Positions 31,010-43,806 of a stretch of DNA of 64,000 nucleotides are shown here, in pieces; position 1 is the stretch's first letter; the number at the start of each line of letters is the position of its first letter. The stretch is from assembly GCA_014529385.2 (NCBI GenBank), contig CM043956.1:62947120-63011119 (forward strand). Reading direction: 5' to 3'. Under the pieces are notes generated by a model that saw only the letters and a program-made list of their open reading frames with translations, searched no databases and was not told the origin of the DNA. The translations under genes were made by a program, and so were the position numbers. Source of the stretch: Adiantum capillus-veneris (Eukaryota > Streptophyta > Polypodiopsida > Polypodiales > Pteridaceae).

Positions 31010-32290
31010 GACATGATCGATCCACAAAGGGGAGTAAGCCCAAAGCTTTGCGGAAAGCTTCGAACTTCTCACGAGACAATGCCTTTGTGAAAAGATCTGC
31101 AAGGTTGTCCTTGGGTGGCACATAAGCCAAGCTGATCTCTCCTGTTGAGAGCCTCTCCTTGACATAGTGGTAATGCACCTCAATGTGCTTTGTGCGAGCA
31201 TGAAAACTGGGTTCTTCGCAATTGCCAATGCTCTCTAATTGTTAGTGTAGATAGTGCTGATAGTGTCCTATCCAACACCCAAATCGGCCATAAGGCGTTT
31301 GAGCCATACACACTCAACCGTAGATGTATATACTGCCATGTACTCACTCTTATAACTAGAAGTGGCCACAGTAGGTTGCTTCTTGCACAACCATGATATA
31401 CATGAATTGCCAAGCATGAAACAAAAACCACTTGTGGACACTCGCGTGTCAAAACAACCAGCCCAATGTGAGTTGGAAAAAGCATGTAAATCTGGCAACA
31501 ATGACCCCCCCTTGGGATAAAAGAAGCCAAGATGTAAAGTGCCACTCAAGTAGCAAAAAATACTCTTGACATCGTGCCAATGCTTAGACCCTAGGCTATG
31601 CATAAATCTGCTAACTTGGGAGACTGCAAATTGAATATCCGGCCTCGTGTTGCATACATAAATGAGTAAAGAATGACATCTCCAGGATCACTAGCATTAT
31701 GAAGACTCGATTTCAAACATGTTTCCATGGGAATAACAATAGGTTTGCAATCCTCAAGTCCAAACATACATAGCAATGTCTCGATGTAACTTTTCTGACA
31801 CAAGGCAATACCACCATCACATTGCTTAAATTTTATACCCAAGTAATGATGCAACAACCCCAAATCTTTCATCTTGAAAGTAGCATTTAAATCAGCCTTA
31901 AATTCAGCAATATGTCTCTCATTTGGTCCAAAGATCAGCAAATCATCCACATAAAGAACCACAATGAGAAGTACATCACCCTCCCACTTTACATACAATG
32001 TGCTTTTTGTTGGACTGTTACGAAAGCTTCGTTTGACCAACTGAGTGTCAGCTTTCTCATACCAAGCACAAGGAGATTGCTTCAACCCATACAAAGCTTT
32101 CTTACAACTGCACTTTATCCTCCTATTCTTTCGTGACAAAATCGCGAGGCTGCGTTACATAAACTTCCTCAAATATGTCACCATTCAAGAAAGCAGTAAC
32201 AATGTCTGACTGATGTACATCCCAACCAAAATGACTTGCCAATGCACATAGAAAATTCACAATAGTCATACAACAAGTGGGAACAGAAAG
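31010..32290 (-). pseudogene. Copia RT C-terminal part and RNase H (A3)
   Basis: It includes HFGWDVHQSDIVTAFLNGD, ALYGLKQSPCAWYEKAD, YVDDLLIFGPNERH (RT active site), then RNase H NSHWAGC (first catalytic Asp region altered from DSDWAGC) and ADLFTKALS. The 5' part of RT was lost in the deletion that joins the integrase linker directly to TCCMTIVNFLCAL. Stops and frameshifts are present near 31600 and 32130. Confidence 0.88.
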
Positions 32291-33700
32291 GTTTGAACAG
32301 AATCTTCCACAAACACAACATCTCGTGAGACCAAGATACACTTTGTTTGCAAATGATGCAACCTGTAACCTTTGCTTTTGGCACTATAACCAACAAAAAT
32401 ACATTCAACATCCTTATCATCCAATTTCTTACGTTGTGTTTGTGGCACCAAAGCATATGCCGAATAGCCAAAAACATGCATGTGCTCAATAGAAGGCTTT
32501 CTATCATGCCATGTTTCATATGGAGTAATAGACTGCAAAGCTTTTATAGGACACTGGTTGAGTCCATAAGTGGCACACATGATGGCCTCAAGCCAAAATG
32601 AATGCGGCAAATCTTGACTCTTGACCGTACATCGTGCCATTTCCATAAGTGACCTATTTTTCCTCTCAGCAACACCATTTTGCTGAGGCGTATAAGGAAC
32701 TGTACATTGGTGTTTTATCCCACGACTAGCCAGAAATGCATTAAATTCGTGAGACATATACTGCCCCCCTCGATCGGAACGGAGGGTGCCCATAGTACAT
32801 TTCGAGACATTTTCAACCATAGCCAGAAATTGTTTGAAGCACATAAACACTTCGAACTTTTCTTTAAGCGGATATACCCATGAATGCTTGGAGTAATCAT
32901 CAACGAAAGTCACGAAGTAAAGGTAATTGTCCAAGGATGGATTTTGCATGGGCCCACAAACATCACTATGCACAAGCTACAACCTGCATATGGCCCTAAT
33001 TGAACCATCATTTGGAAACTTCAAACACTGCATCTTACCCAAAATACGGCGTTCACAAACATGTTTGATAGGTGCTTCAAGAGGTGGCAAAGAAGCAACC
33101 ATATTAGATTTCTGCAAACACGCACACTGGCAAAATTTAGATGCCCAAAACATGCATGCCAGAGTTTTGCATCTGAAATAGCCTTAGAATCCACAACTGC
33201 ATTTGCAAAATTTTTCTCACACTTGTCATATAAAGTGAGCTTATACATCCCACGACATAAAATGCCAGATGCAACAATTTCATTAGCAAAACTGAGATCA
33301 TGTATTGTACATCTATCATCCACAAATTTGACTACAAGACCAAGTCTAGCAACTGCAAATACATTAAAAAGTTTCTTCTTGATCCCAGGTATATACAATG
33401 CATCAAGAAGTGTGAAAGATCTGCCATTTGCAGTAGTAAGCACGATCTTTCCAACTCCCTAAATCGGATAAGAGGCATAGTTGGCACAAGTAAATGAATT
33501 CCCATGAGGGACAAACTCAAGAGAGGTAAACAAATCACAACGTGAGGTAATGTGCTTTATAGGACCACTACCAAAATACCACAGAATCTGCAGCAACTTA
33601 CATGCATGCATCATGGGCAACATGATTATAACTGCACTCTGCACTAAAATCCCATTCTGCATCAACAGTAGCATCATAGTATCCTTTCATAGAAGACTCA
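32266..33700 (-). pseudogene. Copia protease-integrase (A3)
   Basis: The integrase core is open for 235 codons: MHSDVCGPMQNPS, FVDDYSKHSWVY, TLRSDRGGQYMSHEF, NGVAERKNRSLMEMA. Unlike A4 and A5 it has the intact base in the NRSL.EMAR region. The protease aspartate region is decayed (FGSGPIKHIT for FDSGATKHIT), and the zinc region is frame-shifted near 33040-33200. Confidence 0.86.
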
Positions 33701-33769
33701 ACAGTAGTTGCATTTGTATCGGAACTAGCATTAGTAGTGGAACCAGTCTCTTTCTTCTTAGCCTCTTTG

Positions 33770-34673
33770 GACTTCAACTTAGGACACTACTTGATCTAGT
33801 GATCATTAGCTTTACAGGAATGGCAACACATCTTCTTTTTACCCTTATCACCAAAAATTTTCCAGACGAATTGCTACCAACAAAAGCATTAGGAACATGA
33901 GATTTTCCACTCGCAGAAGAACCATGAGAAGTGGTTCCATTGTTGTTCCCATCTTTTCTTTGAGTAGCAATAAAAGCCTATTCAACTGCACGTTGTCTAG
34001 TCCTGTTTTTTTTAGAAAGTGACTCTTGCGACAACAATGTGCACAATGCATCAAACTTGACAACTTCATGATTTCCTTGGGTCATAAGTCTCCAAGTACT
34101 AGCAAAAGTCTGGTAAGTTTCTGGAAAGGCATCAAGAACAGTCTACACAAGGGAACTATCTGAGATGACTTCACCTGTAGAAATAAGTTGCTCGTTGATA
34201 TCCTTTACACCATCAAGGAAAGTGTCCATATCATCTTTCTCATGCATAATCTTTGACTCTAGCTCTTTACGTAGCAATGCAATTTTTGCCTCATTGCGAC
34301 TTGCATAAAGACCAATCAAAAAATTCCAAGCCTGTTTTGTAGATTTTGCTAAACAAATGTGGGGAGTAATAGTGCGCTTCATAGACAACGTGATCAATGC
34401 ATGAGCCTGTGCATCTTTTACATCCCAACGAGCTTGCTTAGCCATAGGCAAAACAACTCTAACAGCAGCAATCCTTGTTGCAAGACCTGCAACATCCTCA
34501 ACATTGCCTGTATCTTGAAAACCACGACGAACATCAATGCCCTACACAATGTTCCAAAGGCCCTTTGACACAAGAACATGTTGCATCATATAAGCCCACA
34601 TAGGGTGATTGTCCCCATCCAATCTGTCCTCGATAGCAAACATCTTGAACACATATATGTTGTTGTCAACCAT
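33770..34673 (-). pseudogene. Copia gag (A3)
   Basis: It starts MVDNNIYVFKMFAIEDRLDG at 34673. It contains QAWNFLIGLYASRNEAKIAL and KIMHEKDDMDTFLDGVKDIN, and a CCHC near 33800-33835 with its third position changed. Several frameshifts are present. Confidence 0.86.
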
Positions 34674-35018
34674 GGCAAATGTTGCACCTGATGTGAAAAC
34701 TACCCGAAAGAGGACAAAGGACACAGAAAAACACGTGCTATATAGCACAACTGTAGAAGATTATAAGGGACATGTTATGCTAAAAATAACATTAATAGAA
34801 TTTTTGCACAAAATGACAAAATAGCCTGCGTAGTACTGCCTGTAGTGGAAACGGTGGCCGAAATGAGCTCAAATTAGAAATCTGAGCATACTAAACTCTT
34901 CGAGCTATCCCCAATATTTGTCGACCTACGAACGCTCACCAAGGCTCACTAAAATCGAAGAAAGTGAGCAGGCATGTGCTGGAGTTGTTGGTGACTAAGC
35001 TCTGGAGGATGCAAACCT

Positions 35019-35260
35019 GCTCTGATATCAATTGTTGGAATTAGGGTTGCAAGAAAACACACACGGCTTGGAGAAGATGAAGGAAGCTCAAGGCACACAA
35101 CAGAGAGTGTTTTACTTAGTGTACAATGGAAAGATAGGTAGCCATAGAATGATGGGTGTATATACAATGCACAGGGGAAAAAACCTCCTAGTGAGGGAAA
35201 AAATGCCACGGCGGTCCTAAGTGTGTTCACACACATTACTACCACGTGTATATGGTAACA
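35019..35260 (-). repeat. A3 primer binding site and 5' LTR
   Basis: The LTR is 35033-35260 (228 bp). The primer site on the minus strand (35019-35032) reads ATTGATATCAGAGC, one mismatch from the initiator-Met sequence. Confidence 0.9.
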
Positions 35261-36310
35261 ATGCCATACCAAGAACAAATATCAATAGAGGTGGTTATCC
35301 GGTCAACCTAGGACCAAGTGCCACCCCACTATTCCCATCATATCCATATTTGAGCGAAGGTCAAGGACCAACCATTAGATCGATCAACAAAGTTATCTTA
35401 TGCATAAAGAGTAAGAATTGAGAGAGAGTTTCCAGAAGATCCACCTGTCGTGAGACACTCACAAGGATATGAACTAGAAAATGAAAACAAAGAAGAACCT
35501 AGGCATAGTAGAAGTCCTAAAGCGAGAGAAGGATTGGGAGAGTCTATGTTTAGACTTGTAGACAATCGGCGAGTTAGATCATCCCAAGTCCAAAAATGGG
35601 TAAACAGAAAATACTCCATAGATAAAGATCCGAGAGATTACGTAACGGCGTTTAGAAGAGTAATTGAGCAAATAAATTTTTGGATTTTGCGACACAGTTT
35701 GCGGGATTCAAACTAACTCTACAAGACGAGGCTCCTACATGGTTTGACTCAATGGAAAGACGCGATTTTGAGACTCTAGACAAGCTGTTTGAGGAATTCA
35801 TCGAAGAATTCTCGTAGAAAGGAATAGCTCACAACACAATCTTGCAAATTTACAGATTCAAACAGAAAGAGGGTTAATCAGTACGCAAAGTGGCATTACG
35901 GCTCAAGAGATATGCCAAGTTCTGTCCAAGAGCGAAACTACCTATGCAATCACGATCAATGCTGATCTTTATCCAGGGAATGAGACATGAGGATCTTTAG
36001 AAGTATCCGCATATGATAAGGAGACTGACACTAAACAAAATGATCAAAGAAGCTCTTTATCAAGTGGATAATTGTGAGGAATATAAAGAAAAGGATTGTA
36101 AGAGTCAAGAGGATGACACATCCTCTCAACACATTGATTCACACATGATTTGCAAACCAACGACACCTATCGACCAAGAAAAGTTTATCGATGAAATGGT
36201 CAAGAGGTTAACTCCTCTTGTAAAGTCTGATCCGAGAGAGCGTAAATGGTGCAAAATTGAGAGAAAATGGACAACCGTATGAGGGACGAGTGCTACTATA
36301 GCATGGAATA
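35261..36310 (+). pseudogene. Gypsy gag, copy 2
   Basis: It begins directly after the A3 LTR. Frames give RSSQVQKWVNRKYS, DPRDYVTAFRRVIEQ, then LTLQDEAPTWFDSMERRDFE, RKVALRLKRYAKF, FIQGMRHEDL, DQEKFIDEMVKRLTPL and KWCKIERKWTT. It is close to the fragment at 16519-17162 and extends further 5'. Frameshifts lie near 35715 and 35815. The host element is otherwise missing; the protease at 26910 could belong to the same family. Confidence 0.78.
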
Positions 36311-36991
36311 TGTTGGGGAGTGGTACATCCTCGATCCCATAAAGTCCTAGGTCATCAATCCTTTTGTCTAAGGCTAAGTGATGGGGGAAGAAATCATCGG
36401 ATTGTGTGTTTCATATCTTAATAGTGTATGCAACAGCATGTTGTCTTTTTTTTTCTTTCTCTCTATACTTTCATTTCCATTACGTATAGGAAAACTACAC
36501 TCTTGGGATAATTTTTTGCATGCATAGCTATGACATGGATTATCTCTCATTACCGCTCTCTTGCGGCAAAGCAAGAATCCTTTTAATCATTGGTAATCAC
36601 TTCTTGTTCACGGTAAGAAGCTCTAAACTCCATAGCTATCATCTCTTAGCCAAGTAAGGGTTTTTCAAAAGTGTAAAAGGATGATTTATGCTTATCTCAT
36701 CCTATTTAGCACACTGATATGTGCACCCTGTGTGTTTATGATCACATAGACACATAAAAAGAACTCTTTGCTTTCACGTCATGTACGTGATAGAAACAAC
36801 TATTTTGGTCGTATCTCCTAAACAACTATAAAAAGAACTCTTTACTTTCACGTCATGTACGTGATAGAAACACTATTTTGGTCGTATCTCCTAAACAACT
36901 ATAAACCAAGAAAAAACCATTGAATTAAAGATTAACCACATTATTTAGAGTGTTGTCTGTTCCATATGTCATGTGAATTTTTGCTCGAGTT
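36311..36991. other. Unassigned sequence with a 73-bp duplication
   Basis: No gene is seen. A unit of about 73 bp (AAAAGAACTCTTTGCTTTC, then CACGTCATGTACGTG, ending CTCCTAAACAACTAT) occurs twice in tandem at about 36757-36902 with three differences. Confidence 0.7.
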
Positions 36992-36996
36992 AAAAG

Positions 36997-37204
36997 TGTT
37001 AAAATTAGGGTTGCAGAGAAACGCACATAGCTTGGAGAAGACGAAGGAAGCTCAAGGCACACAATAGAGAGTGTGTTACTTAGTATGCAATGGAAAGATA
37101 GATAGCCCTAGAGTGATGGGCGTATATACAATGCTCGAGGGGAAAAAATGCCCCGGCGGTCCGAGTGTGTTCACACACATCACTACTACATGTATATGGT
37201 AACA
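36997..37204 (-). repeat. A4 3' LTR
   Basis: 208 bp. It matches 41099-41325 but lacks about 19 bp around ACCTCCTAAAGAGG and has roughly ten substitutions. The outer end reads TGTTAAAATT instead of TGTTGGAATT. Confidence 0.92.
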
Positions 37205-38160
37205 AATCCCCCCTGGAGTGATGCGGTGAACGAGAGCTGGCACATGAGTAAAGGGAAGTGCCATGCCCCGAGGACATGATCTGTCCACAAAGGGGAGTAA
37301 GCCCAAAACCTTCCGGAGATGCCCAAGTAATGATGCAACATCCCCAAATCTTTCATCTTGAAAGTAGCATTCAAATCAGCCTTAAATTCAGCAATATGTC
37401 TCTCATTTGGTCCAGTGGTGAGCAAATCATCAACATAAAGAACCACAATGAGAAGTACATCACCCTCACGCTTTACATACAATGTGCTTTCTGTTGGACT
37501 GTTACGAAAGCCTCGTTTAACCAAATGAGTGTCAGCTTTCTCATACCAAGCACGAGGAGATTGCTTCAACCCATACAAAGCCTTCTTACATCTGCACACT
37601 TTGTCCTCTTGTCCTATTATGACAAAACCGCGAGGCTGCGTTACATAAACGTCCTCGAATATGTCACCATTCAAGAAAGCAGTAACAATGTCTGATTGAT
37701 GTACATCCCAACCAAAATGAGCTGCCAATGCACATAGAAAACGCACAGTAGTCATATGACAAGTGGGAGCAAAAGTCTCTTCATAATCTATGCCTTTTTG
37801 CTATGCATAACCCTTTGCAACAAGTCGAGCCTTATGGCGATCGATCTCACCATCCGGCTTGCGTTTCAACTTGTAAACCCACTTCGTACCAATGGCCTTT
37901 TTGCCAGGAGGAAAATCACATAAAGTCCATGTGTCATTTTCTATAAGTGCATCATATTCTGATTGCATGGCAGCCATCCAATTTTCTGAATTCTGTGCTT
38001 CATCAAAAGACAGAGGCTCCTCAATATCATGTAAGCTAGACACAGCCAAAGCATAACAATCTGATGCATAAGATGCATGGTGAGAGCCTGAACAAGTACG
38101 ACTAGACAAAGGTGCATCCAATTTACTGTCACGCAAAGTGTGCAACAACCATTTTGGCAT
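37186..38160 (-). pseudogene. Copia RT, RNase H missing (A4)
   Basis: WLLHTLRDSKLDAPL leads into NSENWMAAMQSEYDAL, KAIGTKWVYKLKRKPDGE and DRHKARLVAKGYA. Then comes a stop near 37801 and RT with HFGWDVHQSDIVTAFLNGD, ALYGLKQSPRAWYEKAD and YVDDLLTTGPNERH. The chain fuses to a frame-shifted C-terminal tail because of the deletion. Confidence 0.9.
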
Positions 38161-38208
38161 ACCTCATTTTCAGCCCTTTCCTCATCAAGTACATCATGTA
38201 CATCTGCA

Positions 38209-39690
38209 TCAGTAATAGGCTGATCTAGAACATTTTTCAGAAACCCCCATAGGCTGTACATTTGCCTCATTGGAAATTAGATTCGTATTTCCACCACTGA
38301 AAAGAGGCAACAAAGTGTCATAAATGTCCTGTGAGCTTACATTATTGTCTCTAGTACATGACAGCAAGGGCTGAACAGAATCTTCCACAAACACTACATC
38401 CCGTGAAACCAGAATAAACTTTGTTTGCGGATGATATAACCTGTAACCTTTGCTTTCAGCTCTATAACCAACAAAAATACATTTGACAGCTTTATCATCC
38501 AATTTTTTGCATTGTGTTTGTGGCACCAAAGCATATGCCAAACAGCCAAAAACACGCATGTGCTCAATAGAAGGCTTTCTAGCATGCCATGGTTCATATA
38601 GAGTAATAGACTGCAAAGCTTTCGTAGGACACCTGTTAAGTCCATAAGTGGCACACATGATTGCCTCAAGCCAAAAAGAATGCGGCAAAGCTTGACTTTT
38701 GACCATACATCGTGCCATTTCCTCAGTGACCTGTTTTTCCTCTCAGCAACACCAGTTTGCTGAGGTGTATAAGGCACTGTACATTGGTGTTTTATCCCAC
38801 TACTAGCCAGAAATGCATTAAACTCATGAGACATATACTCCCCCCCTCGATCGGAATGGAGGGTGCCCATACTACATATCCAGACATTTTCAGCCATAGC
38901 CAGAAATTGTTTGAAGCACATAAAAACTTCGAACTTCTCTTTAAGCGGAAATACCCATGCATGCCTGGAGTAATCATCAATGAAAGTCATGAAGTACAGG
39001 TAATTTCCCAAGGACGGAGTTTGCATGGGCCCACAAACATCACTATGCACAAGCTGCAACTTGCATGTGGCCCGAACTGAACCATCCTTTGGAAACTTAG
39101 AACGCTGCATCTTACCCAAAATACAGCCTTCACAAACATGTTTGACAGGTGCTTCAAGAGGCGGCAAAGAAGCAACCATATCAGATTTCTGCAAACGCAG
39201 CAAACTGGCAAAATTCAATTAACCAAAACGTGCATGCCAAAGTTTTTCATCTGAAATAGCCCTTGAATTTGCAACATCATTTGCAAAATTTTGTCCACAC
39301 TTGTCATACAAAGTGAGCTTATACAGCCCACGGCACAAAAGGCTCAGATGCAACAATATCATCACCAAAACTGAGATCATGAACTGTACATTTGTCATCC
39401 ACAAATTTGACTACAAGTCCAAGTCCAGCAAGTGCGGATACAGACAAGAGATTCTTCTTGATCCCATGTACATAAAGTGCATCAACAAGTGTGCAAGAAC
39501 TGCCATTTGCAGCAATAAGCACAATCTTTCCAACTCCCTCAACCGGATAAGAGGCATTGTTGGCACAAGTGACTGAATTCCCATGAGGGACAGACTCGAG
39601 AGAGGTAAAAAATTCACGATAATGTGCTTTGTAGCACCACTCGAAATACCACACATGTGAATCTGCAGCAGTTGACAAGCATGCATCATG
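38209..39690 (-). pseudogene. Copia protease-integrase (A4)
   Basis: The protease aspartate is lost by a small deletion (FE.CYKAHY for FDSGATKHIT) near 39645. The zinc region (HVCEGCILGKMQRS) and integrase core (VHSDVCGPMQTPS, FIDDYSRHAWVF, LHSDRGGEYMSHEF) are readable. A one-base deletion near 38719 in the NRSL.EMAR codons, shared with A5, shifts the frame to RKWHDVWSKV. Confidence 0.9.
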
Positions 39691-39713
39691 GACAGCAGGA
39701 TTGTAAGTGCACT

Positions 39714-40737
39714 CTACGCTAAAAGCCCATTCTGTATCAACATCAGCATCACAAAAGACTCAACAATGGCTACATTTGTAGTGGAACCAGCATTTGCAGT
39801 TGAACCACCCTCTTTTTTCTTAGCCACTTTGGCCTTCAACTTAGGACATTGCTTGATCAAGTGCTCATTTGCTTTACAAAAATGGCAACGCATCTTCTTT
39901 TTGCCCTTATCACCAGAGTTTCCAGACGAATTGCTGCCAGCAAAAGCATTAGGAACAGTATTTTTGCCACTCGCAACAAAACCATAAGAAGTGGCTGCAT
40001 TGCTGTTACCACCCTTTCTTTGAGAAGCAATAAAAGCCTGTTCAACTGCACGCTGCCTAGTCCTGTTTTTTCTGGAAAGTGACTCTTGCAACAGCAATGT
40101 GGATAATGCATCAAACTTGACAACTTCTGGATTTCCTTGGGTCATAAGTCTCCAAGTACTAGCAAAAGTCTGGTAAGAATCTCGTAAGGCATCAAAAACA
40201 ATCTGCACAAGGGAACTGTTTGAAATGACTTCACCTGCAGAAATAAGTTGCTCGTTGATATCCTTGACACTAGCAAGGAAAGTGTCCATATCATCTTCCT
40301 CATGCATAATCTTCGACTCCAACTCTTTACGCAGCAAAGCAATTTTAGCCTCGTTGCGACTTGCATAAAGACCAGCCAAAATATCCCAAGCCCGTTTTGC
40401 AGATTTTGCTGAACGGATGTGAGGAACAATGGTGCGCTTCACAGACAATGCAAATCAATGCATGAGCCTGCGCATCCTTTACATCCCAACGAGCTTGTTC
40501 TACCGTAGGCAAAACAACTCTAATAGTAGCAATCCTTGCAGCAAGACCTGCAACATCCTCAACATCGCCTGCATCCTCAGAACCAGGACGTACATCAATG
40601 CCCTGCACAATATTCCAGACTCCCTTTGACACAAGAACGTGTTGCATCATATAAGCCCACATAGGGTAATTGTCCCCATCCAACCTGTCCTCCGCAGCAA
40701 ACATCTTGAACACATCCGTGTTGTTGTTGTCAGCCAT
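39714..40737 (-). pseudogene. Copia gag (A4)
   Basis: The ATG at 40737 starts MADNNNTDVFKMFAAEDRLD. A frameshift lies near 40446. The remainder is open for 244 codons with RAWDILAGLYASRNEAKIAL, SLVQIVFDALRDSYQTF and knuckle CHFCKANEHLIKQC. It is the most nearly complete family-A gag in the window. Confidence 0.88.
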
Positions 40738-41098
40738 GGTAAATGTTGCACCTCATGTGAAAACTGCCCGAAAATAGGAGAAACGGAGCGGGAACAACAC
40801 GTGCTATATAGCACAAACCATAGAAGACTGTAAGGCACCTGTTATGCAAAAAACGGCACTGACAAAAATTCTGCACAAAATGACGAAATAGCATGTGCAG
40901 TACTGCCTATAGTGGAAACGGAGGCCGAAATGAGCCCAAATGAAACATCTGAGCAGATAAGCTCTACGAACTTATCCAAAATATTTGTCAACTTGCGAAC
41001 GCTTGCCAAACCTCATTGCAATCAAAGAAAGTGAGCAGGCGTGTGCTGGAGCAGCTGGCGACTAAGCCCGAGAGGACGTAACCTGCTCTGATACCAAT

Positions 41099-41325
41099 TG
41101 TTGGAATTAGGGTTGCAGAGAAACGCACACATCTTGGAGAAGATAAAGGAAGCTCAAGGCACAAAATAGAGAGTGTGCTACTTAGTATGCAATGGAAAGA
41201 TAGATAGCCCTAGAGTGATGGGCGTATATACAATGCTCGGGGGGGAAAACCTCCTAAAGAGGGAAAAAATGCCCCGGCGGTCCTAGTGTGTTCACACACA
41301 TCACTACCACATGTATATGGTAACA
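41099..41325 (-). repeat. A4 5' LTR
   Basis: 227 bp with TG...CA ends, next to a perfect initiator-Met primer site and the AAAAG duplication. Confidence 0.94.
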
Positions 41326-41330
41326 AAAAG

Positions 41331-42569
41331 TTATTGTCAAGATACAGCTTGTTGTCCACCACACAATGAATATTTTGAACCCCAAGCTCCTTAGAGAGCC
41401 ACTATATAGACCTATCGTATGGGGAAATCCTCTTAGTCAAGTCGAGAACTCGATTAAAAATGTTGATAAATGTATTTAAATCATTGTTAATATCACTCCA
41501 TGAATGTGAATTTTTATTCACTTGTACGGGTTTACTTATATGTGTAGGAGTGCTACCAAGCAGTGATATGATAAATAGCCATGGGCTTGATGTGAGGTTC
41601 ATATATGTTTTATGGTTTGATTTGGGAAGTTGATTCCATATGTTTGATGTCCATAAACTTATGTATGGATGTATGGTTAACCAACTTGAACTATATGGAC
41701 AGTTTTGCATATAACAACTTTCTTTTTGTGTCACAGTTGTTAGCATGAGTCATATATGGGTGAAGTGATTTGACAAGGTAATAGTCCATATTTTAGGGTT
41801 GAGCTTGATCCATTGATATGGGATCAAACACTCTCTCTTAATACATCCAAAAATAGAAAAAATTTGTTTTGCACCTACATGTGAAGTTATGGCATATGGT
41901 TGAACAAAGTGATGGGACGATTTTGCCTCGTGACTGGGGTTATATGATGATGTTATATGATGTATGGAACCCTGGAGAAAAAATGTGGATGTCTCAAGTG
42001 CACATGTGTAATGCTTTCCATCCTTCTAGCTCAAAACTAAGCAAGGGAGTGATGTGTGGTTAGGGTACATCATATGCATATAGTTAGATGCTTCTAATTG
42101 GTGTTTTGAAATTATGTTTGGTCACTAATTGGATTCTTTTGTACGCATACAAATTTGACCTTTAAGGGTTGTGTATGCTGGCTCAGTTGATTGCAGCATG
42201 TACAGTCAAAGCTCCAAGTATGGGAGTTGGTTTCAATGATGAATATAGTTTATGGTAAAGAGGGTTGAAGATCATTATGATTGTGGTCACTATTTTTGGT
42301 TGTGAAATTCCATGTGTCTCTTGTTCTTTTTAAGTTATGGTTGTGCTACCAAATTTTTTGCAGCCATATTATGTACTAAAGGGGTTTTGCAAGATGGATG
42401 TGCATCACCTAAAGTAGGGTAGAGTGGTCACTCATGTGACGAGAATTTGGATTATGATTTATGGTTTTAGGTTGGGTTAAGAAGTGGCTTTGATGGATAA
42501 GGGTATAGATAATGTACACTCAAGTTGCTTTGGATTATGTCAGGCATTTAAGGGTATAGACCCTACACT
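41331..42569. other. Unassigned sequence, AT-rich
   Basis: No supported gene. The minus strand near 41345-41410 has a weak resemblance to copia RNase H (WLSKELGVQNIHC), too short to call. From about 42440 to the solo LTR lies part of a tandem repeat that continues beyond it (GAAGTGGCTTTGATGGAT, then GGTATAGACCCTACAC). Confidence 0.45.
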
Positions 42570-43768
42570 TTGGTTGTAGCATTTAATGGCCTAGTAACTT
42601 GTGTGTAGCGGAAAATAGCATGAACATAGTGAGCATTTCATTAGAATAGGTTCCTAATGAGCGTAACAAGGGTGCTTGGGTGGAGAGAGCAACAAAAAGC
42701 ATGACACTAGTTAGATAGACATGAACAATACTTAAAAGAGAGAGAAATTAAGCTATTGACAATAGTTGAGGACCGGATTTACATGGAGCTGGTCCCCCCT
42801 CCAAAAGGCTTTGTATAATAGGTTTCCCCCATCAAGGGAGACATTTTACAATACAATTCTTTGTGTTCATTCAATAACTAATTAGTGCAATGAAGATAGA
42901 AGCTTCAAGCACTAAGAAAAACACTTATAAAACACAACATCGATTCCCTCACAGTCTCAGACCCAAGACCTCACACACCTTTCGAAGATGGTGAGAGCTA
43001 GCGGGGTATGAGAGTAGATTGAGAGGAAGAAGGAGCAGTCTTACGAGAAAGAAGTACATCTCCTCACATAATCACTCATATTAGCTTAGTAATTAGCATG
43101 GTAGAGGAAATGAGCATGCATTGAAGCTTGGATCTTGGTTGGATTTGCATCACAAAGCCAAGAGTTGTTGGTGTAGGCCTCCCTTCTCACCAGCTTAGAG
43201 TAGGTGATGAGCTTTCCATTAAAGCTTGAGAAGGAGAGAGAGAGTCTTCTTGCTTCACACATGAGCTAGTGTGAGTGTGAGTGTGCGTGGAATAATGCCT
43301 TTGACAAATCAGCCCCCCCTCTCTCTCTTGGTCGACCCCTCTTCCTAAATTCTCTTGTTGGCACCTCATTGGACCTCTCCAGGCTTAGCCAATAGGATTT
43401 AAGAAGCATAAGTGATAGCCGTTTGACATGTGTCCCCCTTTCCCCTTTTGTGAGAGCTTTAGGTAATTAATTAATGCAACTAAACTCTCACTATACCCCT
43501 TTGTCTTCTGGCCAATAGGAACCAGGCAAGACATTGGGCTGCTGAATGCTCATTGGACCCCTTGGGAGTCTATCCAATAGTGTTTAGAGAGCTTAATTCT
43601 TATTGGTTCTTTTATTAAGTGTTTTTAAATGAATTAAACTAGAATTACTCTAGCCTAATTCTCATTGGTCCACCTCCATGACCATCCAATAGGATTTGAG
43701 TGCACCTTGTGGGTAGCTGGGCTAGGGAGCTGACATGTGTCCCTCATTCCCTTTGTGTAAAGGGAGCC

Positions 43769-43806
<38 letters not shown>

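Larger units (their letters stand above)
30705..35260 (-). mobile_element. Copia element A3, internally deleted
   Basis: Family-A element in minus orientation. The 3' LTR is 30705-30939, the purine tract 30940-30956, pol/gag lies between, the primer site is 35019-35032, and the 5' LTR is 35033-35260. The flanks GGGTC (left) and ATGCC (right) do not match, so no target duplication is visible. About 0.6 kb between integrase and RT is deleted near 32288 relative to A5. Confidence 0.92.
36992..41330 (-). mobile_element. Copia element A4, RNase H deleted, AAAAG target duplication
   Basis: LTRs lie at 36997-37204 (3', with a short internal deletion) and 41099-41325 (5'). Perfect AAAAG flanks are at 36992-36996 and 41326-41330. 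The primer site ATTGGTATCAGAGC is on the minus strand at 41085-41098. Near 37318 pol jumps from RT (HHYLGI) to the last residues before the stop (FWAYSPLWTD in the shifted frame), losing about 0.8 kb including all of RNase H. It shares three indels with A5. Confidence 0.94.

Noticed and set aside
41345-41410. Possible copia RNase H trace on the minus strand
   Set aside because: Only about 15 residues look similar, with stops. It is too short to separate from chance.
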